A stretch of DNA of 64,000 nt. It comes from UBA2185 sp964564625 (lineage in GTDB: Bacteria > Desulfobacterota > Syntrophia > Syntrophales > UBA2185). The stretch covers positions 1 through 64,000 of the forward strand of contig CAZMBE010000014.1 in assembly GCA_964564625.1 (NCBI GenBank). The letters run 5' to 3'. The notes below the pieces were generated by a model, which saw nothing but the letters and a program-made list of their open reading frames with translations, was not told where the DNA came from and did no database searches. The translations under genes and the position numbers were made by a program. Of the stretch, positions 16,497 through 23,872 are shown piece after piece; position 1 is the first letter of the stretch; every line of letters begins with the position of its first letter.

Positions 16497-18656
16497 ATGC
16501 CTGGTCTTAATGCTATTTTTTCGCCGGAATCTGTGGCCATTGTGGGAGCTTCAAACACGCCGGGCAAGGTGGGGCATGACATTTTTGCCAATATTTTGAG
16601 CGGCCACTATCAGGGCACGCTGTATCCGGTCAATCCCAAGGCACGGTCGATACTCAGCGTCAAGGCATATCCTACAATCATGGATATCCCCGACAGTGTG
16701 GATCTCGCGATCATTATTCTTCCTCCCAAGGCTTCTCTTGCGGCCATCGAAGAAGGAATACATAAAGGGATAAAGGGGTTTGTCATTGTGTCTGCGGGTT
16801 TCCGGGAAATCGGCGGAGAGGGGTTGGAAATTGAGAACAGGATAGTCGCGATTTGTAAAGAAGCGGGTGTTCGACTTGTGGGCCCCAACTGCCTCGGTGT
16901 CATTAATCCCATCCCTATGGTCAGTTTGAATGCCAGTTTCTCCCCGCGGATGCCCTCACCAGGCAATATTTCTTTTATTTCCCAGAGCGGAGCGCTTTGT
17001 ACGGCGGTCCTTGATTTTGCCGCGGACAGGGAAATCGGCTTTTCCAAGTTCATCTCCATAGGAAATAAGGCCGATGTAGATGAGTTGGACCTCTTGAAGT
17101 TCTTTCATGAGGACCCTGATACTTCGGTCATCATGCTGTATATAGAGGAGCTGCGAAAGGGCGCTGAATTTGTGATGGCCGTGAAAGAGATCACTTCCGG
17201 GGCGAGACCGACGCCGGTTCTGGCCATAAAATCAGGAAGGACAAAAGCAGGCGCCATGGCGGCGGCGTCTCATACAGGCGCGTTAGCGGGAAGGGATGCG
17301 GTATATGATGCGATCTTCAAGCAGGCGGGCATCATCCGTGCAGAGTCTGTCGATGAGCTCTTTGATTACGCGAATGTCTTTGCCTACAAGCAGGAGAGCA
17401 AGCTGGGAAAACGGACAAGGATACTGCCGAGAGGAAATCGAGTTGCCATTGTCACCAATGCCGGCGGACCGGGGATTCTGGCCACAGACATGACGGTATC
17501 CTCAGACCTTACCTTGGCGAAGTTTCAAAAGGAGACGATTGAGGATCTCGCGAGCCATTTGCCGGCGACAGCGAACATTCACAACCCCGTTGATGTCATC
17601 GGAGACGCGTCTTCCGATCGTTATGAACACGCCCTCAGTTCTGTAATCAGGGATAAAGGAGTCGACGGCGCCCTTGTTATTTTGACGCCCCAGTCCATGA
17701 CGGATGCCCTGGGCACGGCACAGGCGATAGTAAGGGTTGCGAGGGGGGCCGGGAAACCTATTATATGTTGCTTTATGGGCATATTCGATGTCTCCGCCGG
17801 TGTGAAATATCTGCAGGAGAACGGGTATCCTGTGTACAAGTTTCCGGAAAACGCAGCCAAGGCGTTCGGAGTAATCTACCGATATGCCAGTTGGCTTGAA
17901 CGAATTCACCTTCCTCAGTTTACCTTGACACATGACAAAGAAAGGGCTGCCGGAGAGATTTCGCGGTGCCTTGCCCAGGGAAAAACGCACTTGGACGGTC
18001 TGGACAGTGTTGAGATACTGAAAAGCTATGGGTTTAATGTTCTTCCCGCGCAGTTTGCAAAAAATGAGGATGAGGCAGTAGGTATTGCCGAGCACATGGC
18101 ATATCCCGTGGTAATGAAAATCGTGTCGGAGCAGGTTCTCCATAAGACAGAGGTGTGCGGTGTCATAGTAGGCATCAGGAATAATGAGGATGCCCGAGAG
18201 GCCTACCGGAAAATAATGGAGAATGCAAAAAGGCTCAGGCCGGACGCGCTCATTGAAGGGGTCATGGTACAAAAGATGGCCATGCCGGGAGAGGAAATCA
18301 TACTGGGCATGAATCGGACGCCTTTTGGCCCTTTGCTCATGTTCGGTCTGGGCGGGATATTCGTGGAAGTATTTCAGGATGTCTCGTTTCGCCTGGGTCC
18401 GATATTACGAAACGAGGCCCATAGAATGATCCGGGAAATTAAAGGATATAGGCTCCTGCAGGGATTCCGGGGGCGGCCGAAGGTAGACATCGAAGCGATC
18501 GAAAGAGCGTTAGTAGGCTTATCCGATATGGTTGCAGATAATCCGGAAATTAAGGAGATGGATATCAATCCACTCATGGTACACAGCGAAGGTGAAGGCG
18601 CAACAGTGGCTGACTGCCGGATCATCCTTAAAAAAATCGGCAGTGAGGTCAGGTAG
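16497..18656 (+). CDS. ADP-forming acyl-CoA (acetyl-CoA) synthetase, fused alpha-beta
   Basis: 719 residues from ATG 16497 with AGAGGTGG upstream. Order: CoA-binding Rossmann domain (SVAIVGASNTPGKVGH), ligase-CoA domains (FISQSGALCTAVLD; SIGNKADVDELDLL), the phosphohistidine loop AASHTGALAGRDAVYD (His about 259), and a C-terminal ATP-grasp domain (about 490-715; LPAQFAKNEDEA, HKTEVCGVIVG, GLGGIFVEVFQDVSFRL). The family makes ATP from acyl-CoA, ADP and Pi, or runs in reverse, typical of anaerobes that conserve energy from acyl-CoA. It starts 12 bp after the NlpC/P60 gene. Substrate acid unknown. Confidence 0.92.
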   Translation: MPGLNAIFSPESVAIVGASNTPGKVGHDIFANILSGHYQGTLYPVNPKARSILSVKAYPTIMDIPDSVDLAIIILPPKASLAAIEEGIHKGIKGFVIVSAGFREIGGEGLEIENRIVAICKEAGVRLVGPNCLGVINPIPMVSLNASFSPRMPSPGNISFISQSGALCTAVLDFAADREIGFSKFISIGNKADVDELDLLKFFHEDPDTSVIMLYIEELRKGAEFVMAVKEITSGARPTPVLAIKSGRTKAGAMAAASHTGALAGRDAVYDAIFKQAGIIRAESVDELFDYANVFAYKQESKLGKRTRILPRGNRVAIVTNAGGPGILATDMTVSSDLTLAKFQKETIEDLASHLPATANIHNPVDVIGDASSDRYEHALSSVIRDKGVDGALVILTPQSMTDALGTAQAIVRVARGAGKPIICCFMGIFDVSAGVKYLQENGYPVYKFPENAAKAFGVIYRYASWLERIHLPQFTLTHDKERAAGEISRCLAQGKTHLDGLDSVEILKSYGFNVLPAQFAKNEDEAVGIAEHMAYPVVMKIVSEQVLHKTEVCGVIVGIRNNEDAREAYRKIMENAKRLRPDALIEGVMVQKMAMPGEEIILGMNRTPFGPLLMFGLGGIFVEVFQDVSFRLGPILRNEAHRMIREIKGYRLLQGFRGRPKVDIEAIERALVGLSDMVADNPEIKEMDINPLMVHSEGEGATVADCRIILKKIGSEVR

Positions 18657-18735
18657 CGGGAAAAGAACAAGGCTGCAGCCGCATTTCGTAATGTACCACG
18701 CAAGATGGTTCAATTTACCGACAAGGAGGTAAGAT

Positions 18736-19392
18736 ATGGCGAAGGTAGGAGTAGTATTATCGGGTAGTGGAGTGTTTGATGGCGCCGAAATTCATGAGGC
18801 GACCCTCACGCTGTTATTCCTGGACAAAGCGGGGGCGGAAATAATCTGCATGGCTCCGAATATCGATCAGATGCACGTGGTCAACCACATAAAAGGTGAG
18901 GCCACCGGTGAAAAGAGGAATGTGCTGGTCGAATCGTCCCGCATCGCGAGAGGGGTTATCAAAGACATGAAAGAGGTAAAAGCGGGCGATCTCGATGCCC
19001 TGATCTTCCCCGGAGGTTTTGGCGCGGCGAAAAATCTGTGCGACTTTGCCGTGAAGGGAGTGGACTGTACCGTCAATCCCGCCGTTGAGAAATTGATAAA
19101 AGAAATGCACGCGGCGAAGAAGCCCTTGGGATTTGCCTGCATTGCTCCGGTTATCGCGGCAAAAGTGCTTGGATCGTTCAACCCCCGTTTGACCATAGGG
19201 AATGATAAAGGCACGGCGGAGGCCATAGAAAAAATGGGAGGGAAGCATATCGATGCCCCTGTTGACGGTGCGGTGGTGTGCCAGAAAAACAAGATCGCGT
19301 CAACCCCCGCCTACATGCTGGGACCGACAATATCTAACGTTGCCCTGGGGATGGAAAAATTAGTGAATGAAGTGTTAAAGTTAGTGGGATGA
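18736..19392 (+). CDS. elbB: DJ-1/PfpI-family glyoxalase-like protein ElbB
   Basis: 218 residues. VGVVLSGSGVFDGAEIHEA, NHIKGE, ARGVIKDM, IFPGGFGAAKNLCDFA and the nucleophile-elbow segment LGFACIAP (Cys) are the hallmark blocks of ElbB, once named isoprenoid biosynthesis protein with amidotransferase-like domain. Family members show weak glyoxalase activity; the physiological role is unclear. ACAAGGAGGTAAGAT precedes the start. It lies 79 bp after the acyl-CoA synthetase in the same direction. Confidence 0.92.
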   Translation: MAKVGVVLSGSGVFDGAEIHEATLTLLFLDKAGAEIICMAPNIDQMHVVNHIKGEATGEKRNVLVESSRIARGVIKDMKEVKAGDLDALIFPGGFGAAKNLCDFAVKGVDCTVNPAVEKLIKEMHAAKKPLGFACIAPVIAAKVLGSFNPRLTIGNDKGTAEAIEKMGGKHIDAPVDGAVVCQKNKIASTPAYMLGPTISNVALGMEKLVNEVLKLVG

Positions 19393-19437
19393 TATTTCAC
19401 TGCAGAAACTAAGTTGCCTTCAAACAGTACATAGCAT

Positions 19438-19485
19438 CAGGCGAGATACCCGGCGTGCGTGACGGCAGGACAGGTGTCTCGCCTG
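19438..19485 (+). terminator. Long hairpin after elbB
   Basis: CAGGCGAGATACC (19438-19450) pairs with GGTGTCTCGCCTG (19473-19485) with one G-U pair. It follows the elbB stop by 45 bp. The T-tract is poor (TCTATTCCCTTATT), so terminator function is likely but not certain. Confidence 0.5.
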
Positions 19486-19513
19486 TCTATTCCCTTATTC
19501 ATCCTCAGCGCGA

Positions 19514-20338
19514 ATGAAAGATGGGGATTTCTTTTTGACGAACGTGAAATATAAAATCACTATCGAATATGACGGCACCAGTTACCGGGGCTGGCAGACA
19601 CAGCTGAACGCGAAGAGTGTCCAGGGGACATTGATAGATGCAGCCCAGAAACTGTTCGGGGAGAAGGTGGAGGTCCAGGGGGCAGGTCGTACTGATGCCG
19701 GTGTCCACGCCCTCGGCCAGATTGCCCACATGGGTACGACAAAGGTAATGCCGCCCCGGAAAATCCGGGAAGGCTTGAATGACCTGCTCCCCTCCAATAT
19801 CAATATTCTTCGCGTTGAGGAAGTCCCCATCAGTTTTCATGCCCGACATTACGCGCAGGCCCGAAGCTATGTGTACGTCATCTCGAAACACCGGACCGCC
19901 TTTGGAAAACGGTATGTCTGGTGGGTAAGGGATGTGCTGGATATAGAGAAGATGCGGTCCGCGTGCAATCTGTTTGAGGGATTCCATGATTTCGCGTCTT
20001 TTGCGGACAAAAGGCTGGATAAAGATGCGTCCACGAAGGTCAAACTGGAGAGTGCGGAAATGCAGGAGATTGGAGACCTCATAGTTCTTCGCTTTGTAGG
20101 TTCCCATTTTCTCTGGAAAATGGTCCGCAGGATGGTGGGGATTATCGTCGAAGTGGGGAGGGGAAATCTGACGTACCGGGATGTTAAAAAATTGCTCGAA
20201 CAGCCCTCCGACCTGCCGGCAAAACACACGGCACCGCCTTCCGGCCTTTTCCTGGAGCGGGTTGTATACGAAGGTGACACGGAGAAAGGGGAACACCCGG
20301 GCGGGCTGTTGTTTCCTCTTATTTTACACAGGCGCTAA
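19514..20338 (+). CDS. truA: tRNA pseudouridine(38-40) synthase
   Basis: 274 residues. IEYDGTSYRGWQTQ, the catalytic-Asp motif GAGRTDAGVHALGQ (Asp about 62), SFHARHYAQARSYVYVI and FLWKMVRRMVGIIVEVG are the TruA signatures. The enzyme converts U38-U40 in the anticodon arm. The first ATG (19514) has no good Shine-Dalgarno; a TTG eight codons later, behind GGGGAT, is a possible alternative and would give the usual N-terminus. Segment 20339-20489 beyond it shows no gene. Confidence 0.95.
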   Translation: MKDGDFFLTNVKYKITIEYDGTSYRGWQTQLNAKSVQGTLIDAAQKLFGEKVEVQGAGRTDAGVHALGQIAHMGTTKVMPPRKIREGLNDLLPSNINILRVEEVPISFHARHYAQARSYVYVISKHRTAFGKRYVWWVRDVLDIEKMRSACNLFEGFHDFASFADKRLDKDASTKVKLESAEMQEIGDLIVLRFVGSHFLWKMVRRMVGIIVEVGRGNLTYRDVKKLLEQPSDLPAKHTAPPSGLFLERVVYEGDTEKGEHPGGLLFPLILHRR

Positions 20339-20489
20339 AAACGAAGAAAAAAAACGGCTTCAAAGAATGTCTTCATTTCACTTATGCCCCCCCCTCCAGG
20401 AGCAAAGCACGAAGCACGGATCGGTGACAGCGCTCTTCGTGTGCGCAGTAACAGCCGACGGAAAAGTTAGAATCATACTCACCTCCTTA

Positions 20490-20819
20490 TCAATCCAGCC
20501 ATCCTCCAAAATACGACCGGTGCGCCTCGCAGCGGCACTTTTTATCCCACGGCTCCGGGCACTGTTGAATCAATGTGACTTTCGCGTCGCCGTCTGATTT
20601 GGACACGGGACCTCGTACAGAGACTTCATCCTCTCCCAGGAATCGGTCATGGTAGACCTCAACGGTGTAAACCCCGCATGGGGTGCAAAAAAAATACGAA
20701 TCAATATATTCGTCTCCCATGATACTGCCGGATATGGACGCCACGAATGTATCTTCTCCCTTCCGCACTGCGAACATTTGATCATAAAACTTACACCTTA
20801 CACTCTCATCATATAGCAT
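20490..20819 (-). CDS. Conserved hypothetical Cys-rich protein
   Basis: 109 residues from ATG 20819. I do not recognise a named family. The protein has a CTPCG motif (about 46-50) and a CRCEAH segment near the C-terminus plus another Cys in QQCPEP, which could bind a metal; the end reads SYFGGWLD. The start overlaps the end of the patatin gene by 11 bp, and the direction is the same, so it is likely expressed downstream of the patatin from one transcript. No signal peptide or membrane helix is seen. Confidence 0.6.
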   Translation of the reverse strand: MLYDESVRCKFYDQMFAVRKGEDTFVASISGSIMGDEYIDSYFFCTPCGVYTVEVYHDRFLGEDEVSVRGPVSKSDGDAKVTLIQQCPEPWDKKCRCEAHRSYFGGWLD

Positions 20820-21696
20820 GAGACAGGTACTCTTTCGCCCTTCTATGTCCCAGGTCAATCATCTCAGATGCCCTGTCAAACTCCAATGTCTTACACGCGT
20901 TCCTGGGAATTTCTATGACGATGTCTGCTGGATAGGCGGCAAGCTTTTGTCGTGCTATGGCACTCTGCATCGCTTCAAACGACTGAATGGCGATATCGTA
21001 CGCGCCCCAGTCTCGACTGATGCTGCTATTCACGGATTGTTGAAGGAGGGTTATAAAGCGGTTGATCTTTTCCTGCAACGGTGATGTATGAGACGCTGGC
21101 GGAGAACTCATGACACTCAGTGGTTCCGGATTGTCTGCGGGGCCCCCCAGGTATACCGCAACTGTCATATCGGTGTCATCGCCAATCGTTGCGGCAACAG
21201 GTACAGGATTCAATACCCCTCCATCAATAAGATCGGTTCCTTTGTATTTAAATGGAGTAAAGAGAAGGGGTATCGACATAGATGCTCTTATCGCGTCAAA
21301 AAGTTTCCCCGACTTTATCCAGATTTCCTTATGGCCCTTCACATCAGTCGCAACAGCAGTATAGTGAATGGGGAGATCCTCGATCAATTGCTCTCCCACG
21401 AGATTGACTAAAGCATTTATGATCTTGTCGCCTTTGACGAGTCCACTCTTATCCCATGAAAGATCCAGAAAAGTGACTATGTCAACTTTCCTTATGGCCC
21501 GCACCCATTGCTCATATTCATTGAGTTTTCCGGCTGCATATACCCCCCCTATAAGCGCACCAATTGAACAACCGGCGATTGAGCGTATCTTGTAACCATT
21601 TTCTTCAAGCCAATGAATAACGCCAATGTGCGCTAATCCTCGAGCGCCGCCGCTTCCTAAAACCAGAGACACGGTTTTCATATTCGTTTTTGCCAT
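20809..21696 (-). CDS. Patatin-like phospholipase
   Basis: 295 residues. LVLGSGGARGLAHIGVI (oxyanion hole), GCSIGALIGG (nucleophile Ser, about 43) and LIDGGVLNPVP (the Asp of the Ser-Asp dyad, about 165) define the bacterial patatin/RssA-like family of lipid acyl hydrolases. It has no signal peptide, so it is probably cytoplasmic or membrane-peripheral. The stop overlaps the downstream hypothetical gene. GAGAAAG precedes the start. Confidence 0.9.
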   Translation of the reverse strand: MAKTNMKTVSLVLGSGGARGLAHIGVIHWLEENGYKIRSIAGCSIGALIGGVYAAGKLNEYEQWVRAIRKVDIVTFLDLSWDKSGLVKGDKIINALVNLVGEQLIEDLPIHYTAVATDVKGHKEIWIKSGKLFDAIRASMSIPLLFTPFKYKGTDLIDGGVLNPVPVAATIGDDTDMTVAVYLGGPADNPEPLSVMSSPPASHTSPLQEKINRFITLLQQSVNSSISRDWGAYDIAIQSFEAMQSAIARQKLAAYPADIVIEIPRNACKTLEFDRASEMIDLGHRRAKEYLSHAI

Positions 21697-21778
21697 AAAC
21701 TTTCTCAGCGCCTTTCATTGATACGCAACATGCGAATCAGGGAACCGGGCCGTATCGTCGATCATCTGGATTCGCTGG

Positions 21779-22207
21779 TTATGGTTTTTCCCACTCAGTC
21801 AATAATTGCACGAGATCTTCAGGCAACGGATGGGACTTGTTAGTGCCTACCAGTGAACATACCCACACAATCTCTCCCTTAGCCAAACACTCAGGCGCTC
21901 CCTTTTTGAAGATCCCGAGACTCCATGTCAAACTTGATTTCCCTATTCTATTGGCAGAAATACCAATTTCAAGCAATTCATCAAAACCGATTGGTTTCAG
22001 ATACTCCACCGTTGATTTAACGAGGTGAAAATCAAGCCCTCTCTTTGATACGAGAGTGTGATAGTCATATTTAATATTTCTCATATATTCAGTAATGGTG
22101 GTATCAAAGTAGGTTAGATAGTGAGCGTTAAAAACAATACCTTGACTATCAACTTCTGCGTATCTGACGCGCAATTCATGAAAAAAATTGAATTGATCTC
22201 TCTTCAT
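21779..22207 (-). CDS. Acyl-CoA thioesterase, hotdog fold (YbgC/FadM type)
   Basis: 142 residues from ATG 22207. ELRVRYAEVDSQGIVFNAHYLTYFD is the catalytic block of the 4-hydroxybenzoyl-CoA thioesterase-like family, with the Asp of VDSQG as the active-site carboxylate; VKSTVEYLKPIGFDELLEI and LAKGEIVWVC follow. It would hydrolyse an acyl- or aryl-CoA. GAGAGGGAAC lies about 11 bases before the chosen start; the longer frame adds 20 residues unlike the family. It is 82 bp upstream of the patatin gene in the same direction. Confidence 0.88.
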   Translation of the reverse strand: MKRDQFNFFHELRVRYAEVDSQGIVFNAHYLTYFDTTITEYMRNIKYDYHTLVSKRGLDFHLVKSTVEYLKPIGFDELLEIGISANRIGKSSLTWSLGIFKKGAPECLAKGEIVWVCSLVGTNKSHPLPEDLVQLLTEWEKP

Positions 22208-22336
22208 TCTGCATGTTCCCTCTCTGTTAAAGGGGGCAACCGTCCCGTTCATATTCATAAATGCCATTCGCTTCCGTATCCCTAATCGATTTTTCCCACA
22301 ACGCTCTCTTGTCCGAGGAAGGGGCTATAAAGAGAT

Positions 22337-22389
22337 GAGCCAGAGGCGGGCGTCCTTTTCCGCCGATTGGCTCCAGCGGCTGGTTGGGC
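22337..22389. repeat. Hairpin with flanking GTTGGGC, possible decayed attC
   Basis: GAGCCA (22337-22342) pairs with TGGCTC (22368-22373) and an inner GGCGG pairs with CCGCC. Ten bases further lies GTTGGGC (22383-22389), which read on the minus strand is GCCCAAC and fits the RYYYAAC core of integron attC sites. The partner core on the other side is not found, so this is at best a half-decayed site. The gap 22208-22460 holds nothing else I can support. Confidence 0.25.
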
Positions 22390-22460
22390 ATGTTCTATAG
22401 TGCCGTTTGCTGAGTACGTGCATGCGGTCAATGAGTCTCTCGCTTCAGACCCATCGGACA

Positions 22461-22685
22461 TTATTTTGCAGGGCACGTTTTGATGCAGGCTTCATATCCT
22501 TCTTTGCATGCCCTTAGTGTTTCCGTCCTGAAGCCTATTTAACTGCCCCCCGAAACACAGGATGAATAAGTCGCGGTGCACTCTCTTGCGCACGTGGATT
22601 CGACTTTGCTCACATCGATGTCCTTAATACTATAAGCACAACCAGCCAACAACGTAAGGGCAATGGTTAATAACAAAAGTTTCAT
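22461..22685 (-). pseudogene. Small Cys-rich lipoprotein interrupted by an in-frame TAA
   Basis: From ATG 22685 the frame reads MKLLLLTIALTLLAGC (signal peptide with lipobox LAGC) then AYSIKDIDVSK, STCARECTATYSSCVSGGS, and meets TAA at 22539-22541 (codon 49). The same frame then continues coherently as IGFRTETLRACKEGYEACIKTCPAK to a second TAA at 22461-22463. The Cys pattern (CAREC...SSC ... RAC...EACIKTC) spans both halves, so the stop looks like one CAA-to-TAA change. It is either a pseudogene or encodes a 48-residue product. Small lipoproteins of this kind are frequent integron cassettes, and an integrase remnant lies 0.8 kb away. Confidence 0.65.
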
Positions 22686-22866
22686 CAGTTTTCCTCAATA
22701 TTGTACTATCTCAACCACGGACTTACGATCAGACAACGTGACTGCTCGGTAACCCCCGATGACTGTCGTCTCGAGACCAGCTATATTTCGTTTATTTGTC
22801 CATGGCGTCCAATGTTTTCTCACCGCACCGTGGGCACGTTTAGTTATATACTCCTTGGTTAATTAA

Positions 22867-22913
22867 GGACAGCCACTAATAAAAAAGAACATCTGGTAAT
22901 TGGTGGCTGTCCC
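22867..22913. repeat. GGACAGCCAC ... GTGGCTGTCC palindrome
   Basis: A near-perfect 14-bp inverted repeat (GGACAGCCACTAAT and ATTGGTGGCTGTCC) around about 18 AT-rich bases. Palindromes with this GGGACAGCC core are common as REP-type elements next to REP-associated tyrosine transposases in anaerobic Deltaproteobacteria; no transposase is seen here. It sits directly after the stop of the 22919-23308 ORF. Confidence 0.5.
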
Positions 22914-22918
22914 CTATT

Positions 22919-23308
22919 TCACCTGGGCTTCTTCTCCGCTTGTTCTCGCAGCTGAAGCGGCTTTGTGTATGCCACAAAGACAGCGCCGTCGTCGCGACAG
23001 GCAGCTTCGCAACGTTGGAGTTCTTCCATCTGTGCCGGAACTAAAGAAGCCGGAACAAGGAGGCGGCAAAGGTGTTGCCTTTCCTGCCCACACGATGCAA
23101 GCGGAACAGCCCGGTAGGTCACAATGTGACAGTTCAGCCTGGCCTCAAGCTCAGAACGTATTTTAGCTATAGCCTCGTTAGGCAGATAAAGAGTTGTGGT
23201 ATCGATGTTATGGAGCAGTGCAATAGGAAGCTGCTCGAGGAATGGAAAAGCTTGGCAGAAATCGGCGAGCTTTGATGAGTCTGAGTTTGGCAACGAGTCC
23301 ATTTCCAT
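22919..23308 (-). CDS. Orphan hypothetical protein
   Basis: 129 residues, no recognised domain. It is rich in Leu, Ala, Glu and Cys (LCRLLVPASLV, RCEAACRDDGAVFVAYTKP) and has a helical, charged C-terminus (QLREQAEKKPR). There is no convincing Shine-Dalgarno before ATG 23308. It reads away from the integrase remnant, which is the expected geometry for a first integron cassette, but no attC site follows. It may be a real accessory gene or a chance ORF. Confidence 0.4.
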   Translation of the reverse strand: MEMDSLPNSDSSKLADFCQAFPFLEQLPIALLHNIDTTTLYLPNEAIAKIRSELEARLNCHIVTYRAVPLASCGQERQHLCRLLVPASLVPAQMEELQRCEAACRDDGAVFVAYTKPLQLREQAEKKPR

Positions 23309-23381
23309 CTGCTTTCATCAGGTTAACATTGTAATAGATGGAAAATATTTCATCATATCAACCCATATAGATGGACAAATT

Positions 23382-23483
23382 TTCCACTTATTGTGATATT
23401 AAGCTATAAAATATGGAAAATTCGCCAAATTATTTTCCGCTTATTACAAAATTAGTCTCCATCTTCCACTTATTACGTTATTA
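23382..23483. repeat. Three direct repeats in front of the integrase remnant
   Basis: TTCCACTTATTGTGATATTA (from 23382), TTCCGCTTATTACAAAATTA (from 23435) and TTCCACTTATTACGTTATTA (from 23464) are imperfect copies, with ATGGAAAAT motifs in opposite orientation between them. The block is very AT-rich and ends just before the integrase start at 23495. It could be an attI-type integrase-binding region or an operator array. Confidence 0.45.
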
Positions 23484-23494
23484 AAGGTGCAAAC

Positions 23495-23709
23495 ATGGAA
23501 AGCAAACCAAAGTTCCGTCCCAAACCAATCTCAAATTAATGTACCAAGTTCGAGAGGTCCTTCGATATCACCACTATGCGTATCGCACAGAACAAACCTA
23601 TTGTCAATGGATTCTACGTTATATCAAATACTTTGGCGGTAAAACTCATCCGCGGCTTCTCGGCACAAAAAATATTGAGGCGTTTCTTTCCCATTTTGCC
23701 ACATATTGA
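23495..23709 (+). pseudogene. Integron integrase (IntI) remnant, frameshifted and truncated
   Basis: ATG 23495, after AAAGGTGC, gives MESKPKFRPKPISN and then TAA at 23537. One base out of frame the text resumes as LKLMYQVREVLRYHHYAYRTEQTYCQW, then ILRYIKYFGGKTHPRLLGTKNIEAFLSH and stops at 23707-23709. This is the N-terminal SAM-like DNA-binding domain of integron-type tyrosine recombinases, whose usual length is about 320-340 residues; the catalytic domain with the R-H-R-Y residues is missing. The gene therefore carries a frameshift and a 3' deletion. The cassette side of an integron should lie to the left. Confidence 0.8.
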
Positions 23710-23778
23710 TAATGACGGTCTCTTAAGAAGTTGAAGTATATCAGGTTTATAATTTCGACTATAGGGAGAAATCTTGAA

Positions 23779-23821
23779 AGCCCTTAGGATTTCTCGTCGC
23801 TGCACTCCTCGAAATGACATA
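23779..23821. repeat. Copy of a dispersed TTTCTCGTCGCTGC...TCGAAATGACA repeat
   Basis: Shares the TCGAAATGACAT core and preceding ATTTCTC with copies around 26901-26983 and 34520-34552. It lies between the truncated integrase and the helicase gene and may mark the deletion junction. Confidence 0.45.
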
Positions 23822-23872
23822 ATTTGACTTTTTACAGGTTCGTCAACTATAATCTGAGAAAACTTTCTTTCC

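Noticed and set aside
22282..22476. 64-codon minus-strand ORF overlapping the lipoprotein pseudogene
   Set aside because: Overlaps the better-supported lipoprotein frame and the hairpin; no domain.
23171..23183. GTTAGGC inside ORF 22919-23308 as an attC core
   Set aside because: It matches GTTRRRY but lies within the ORF with no partner core at attC distance; likely chance.
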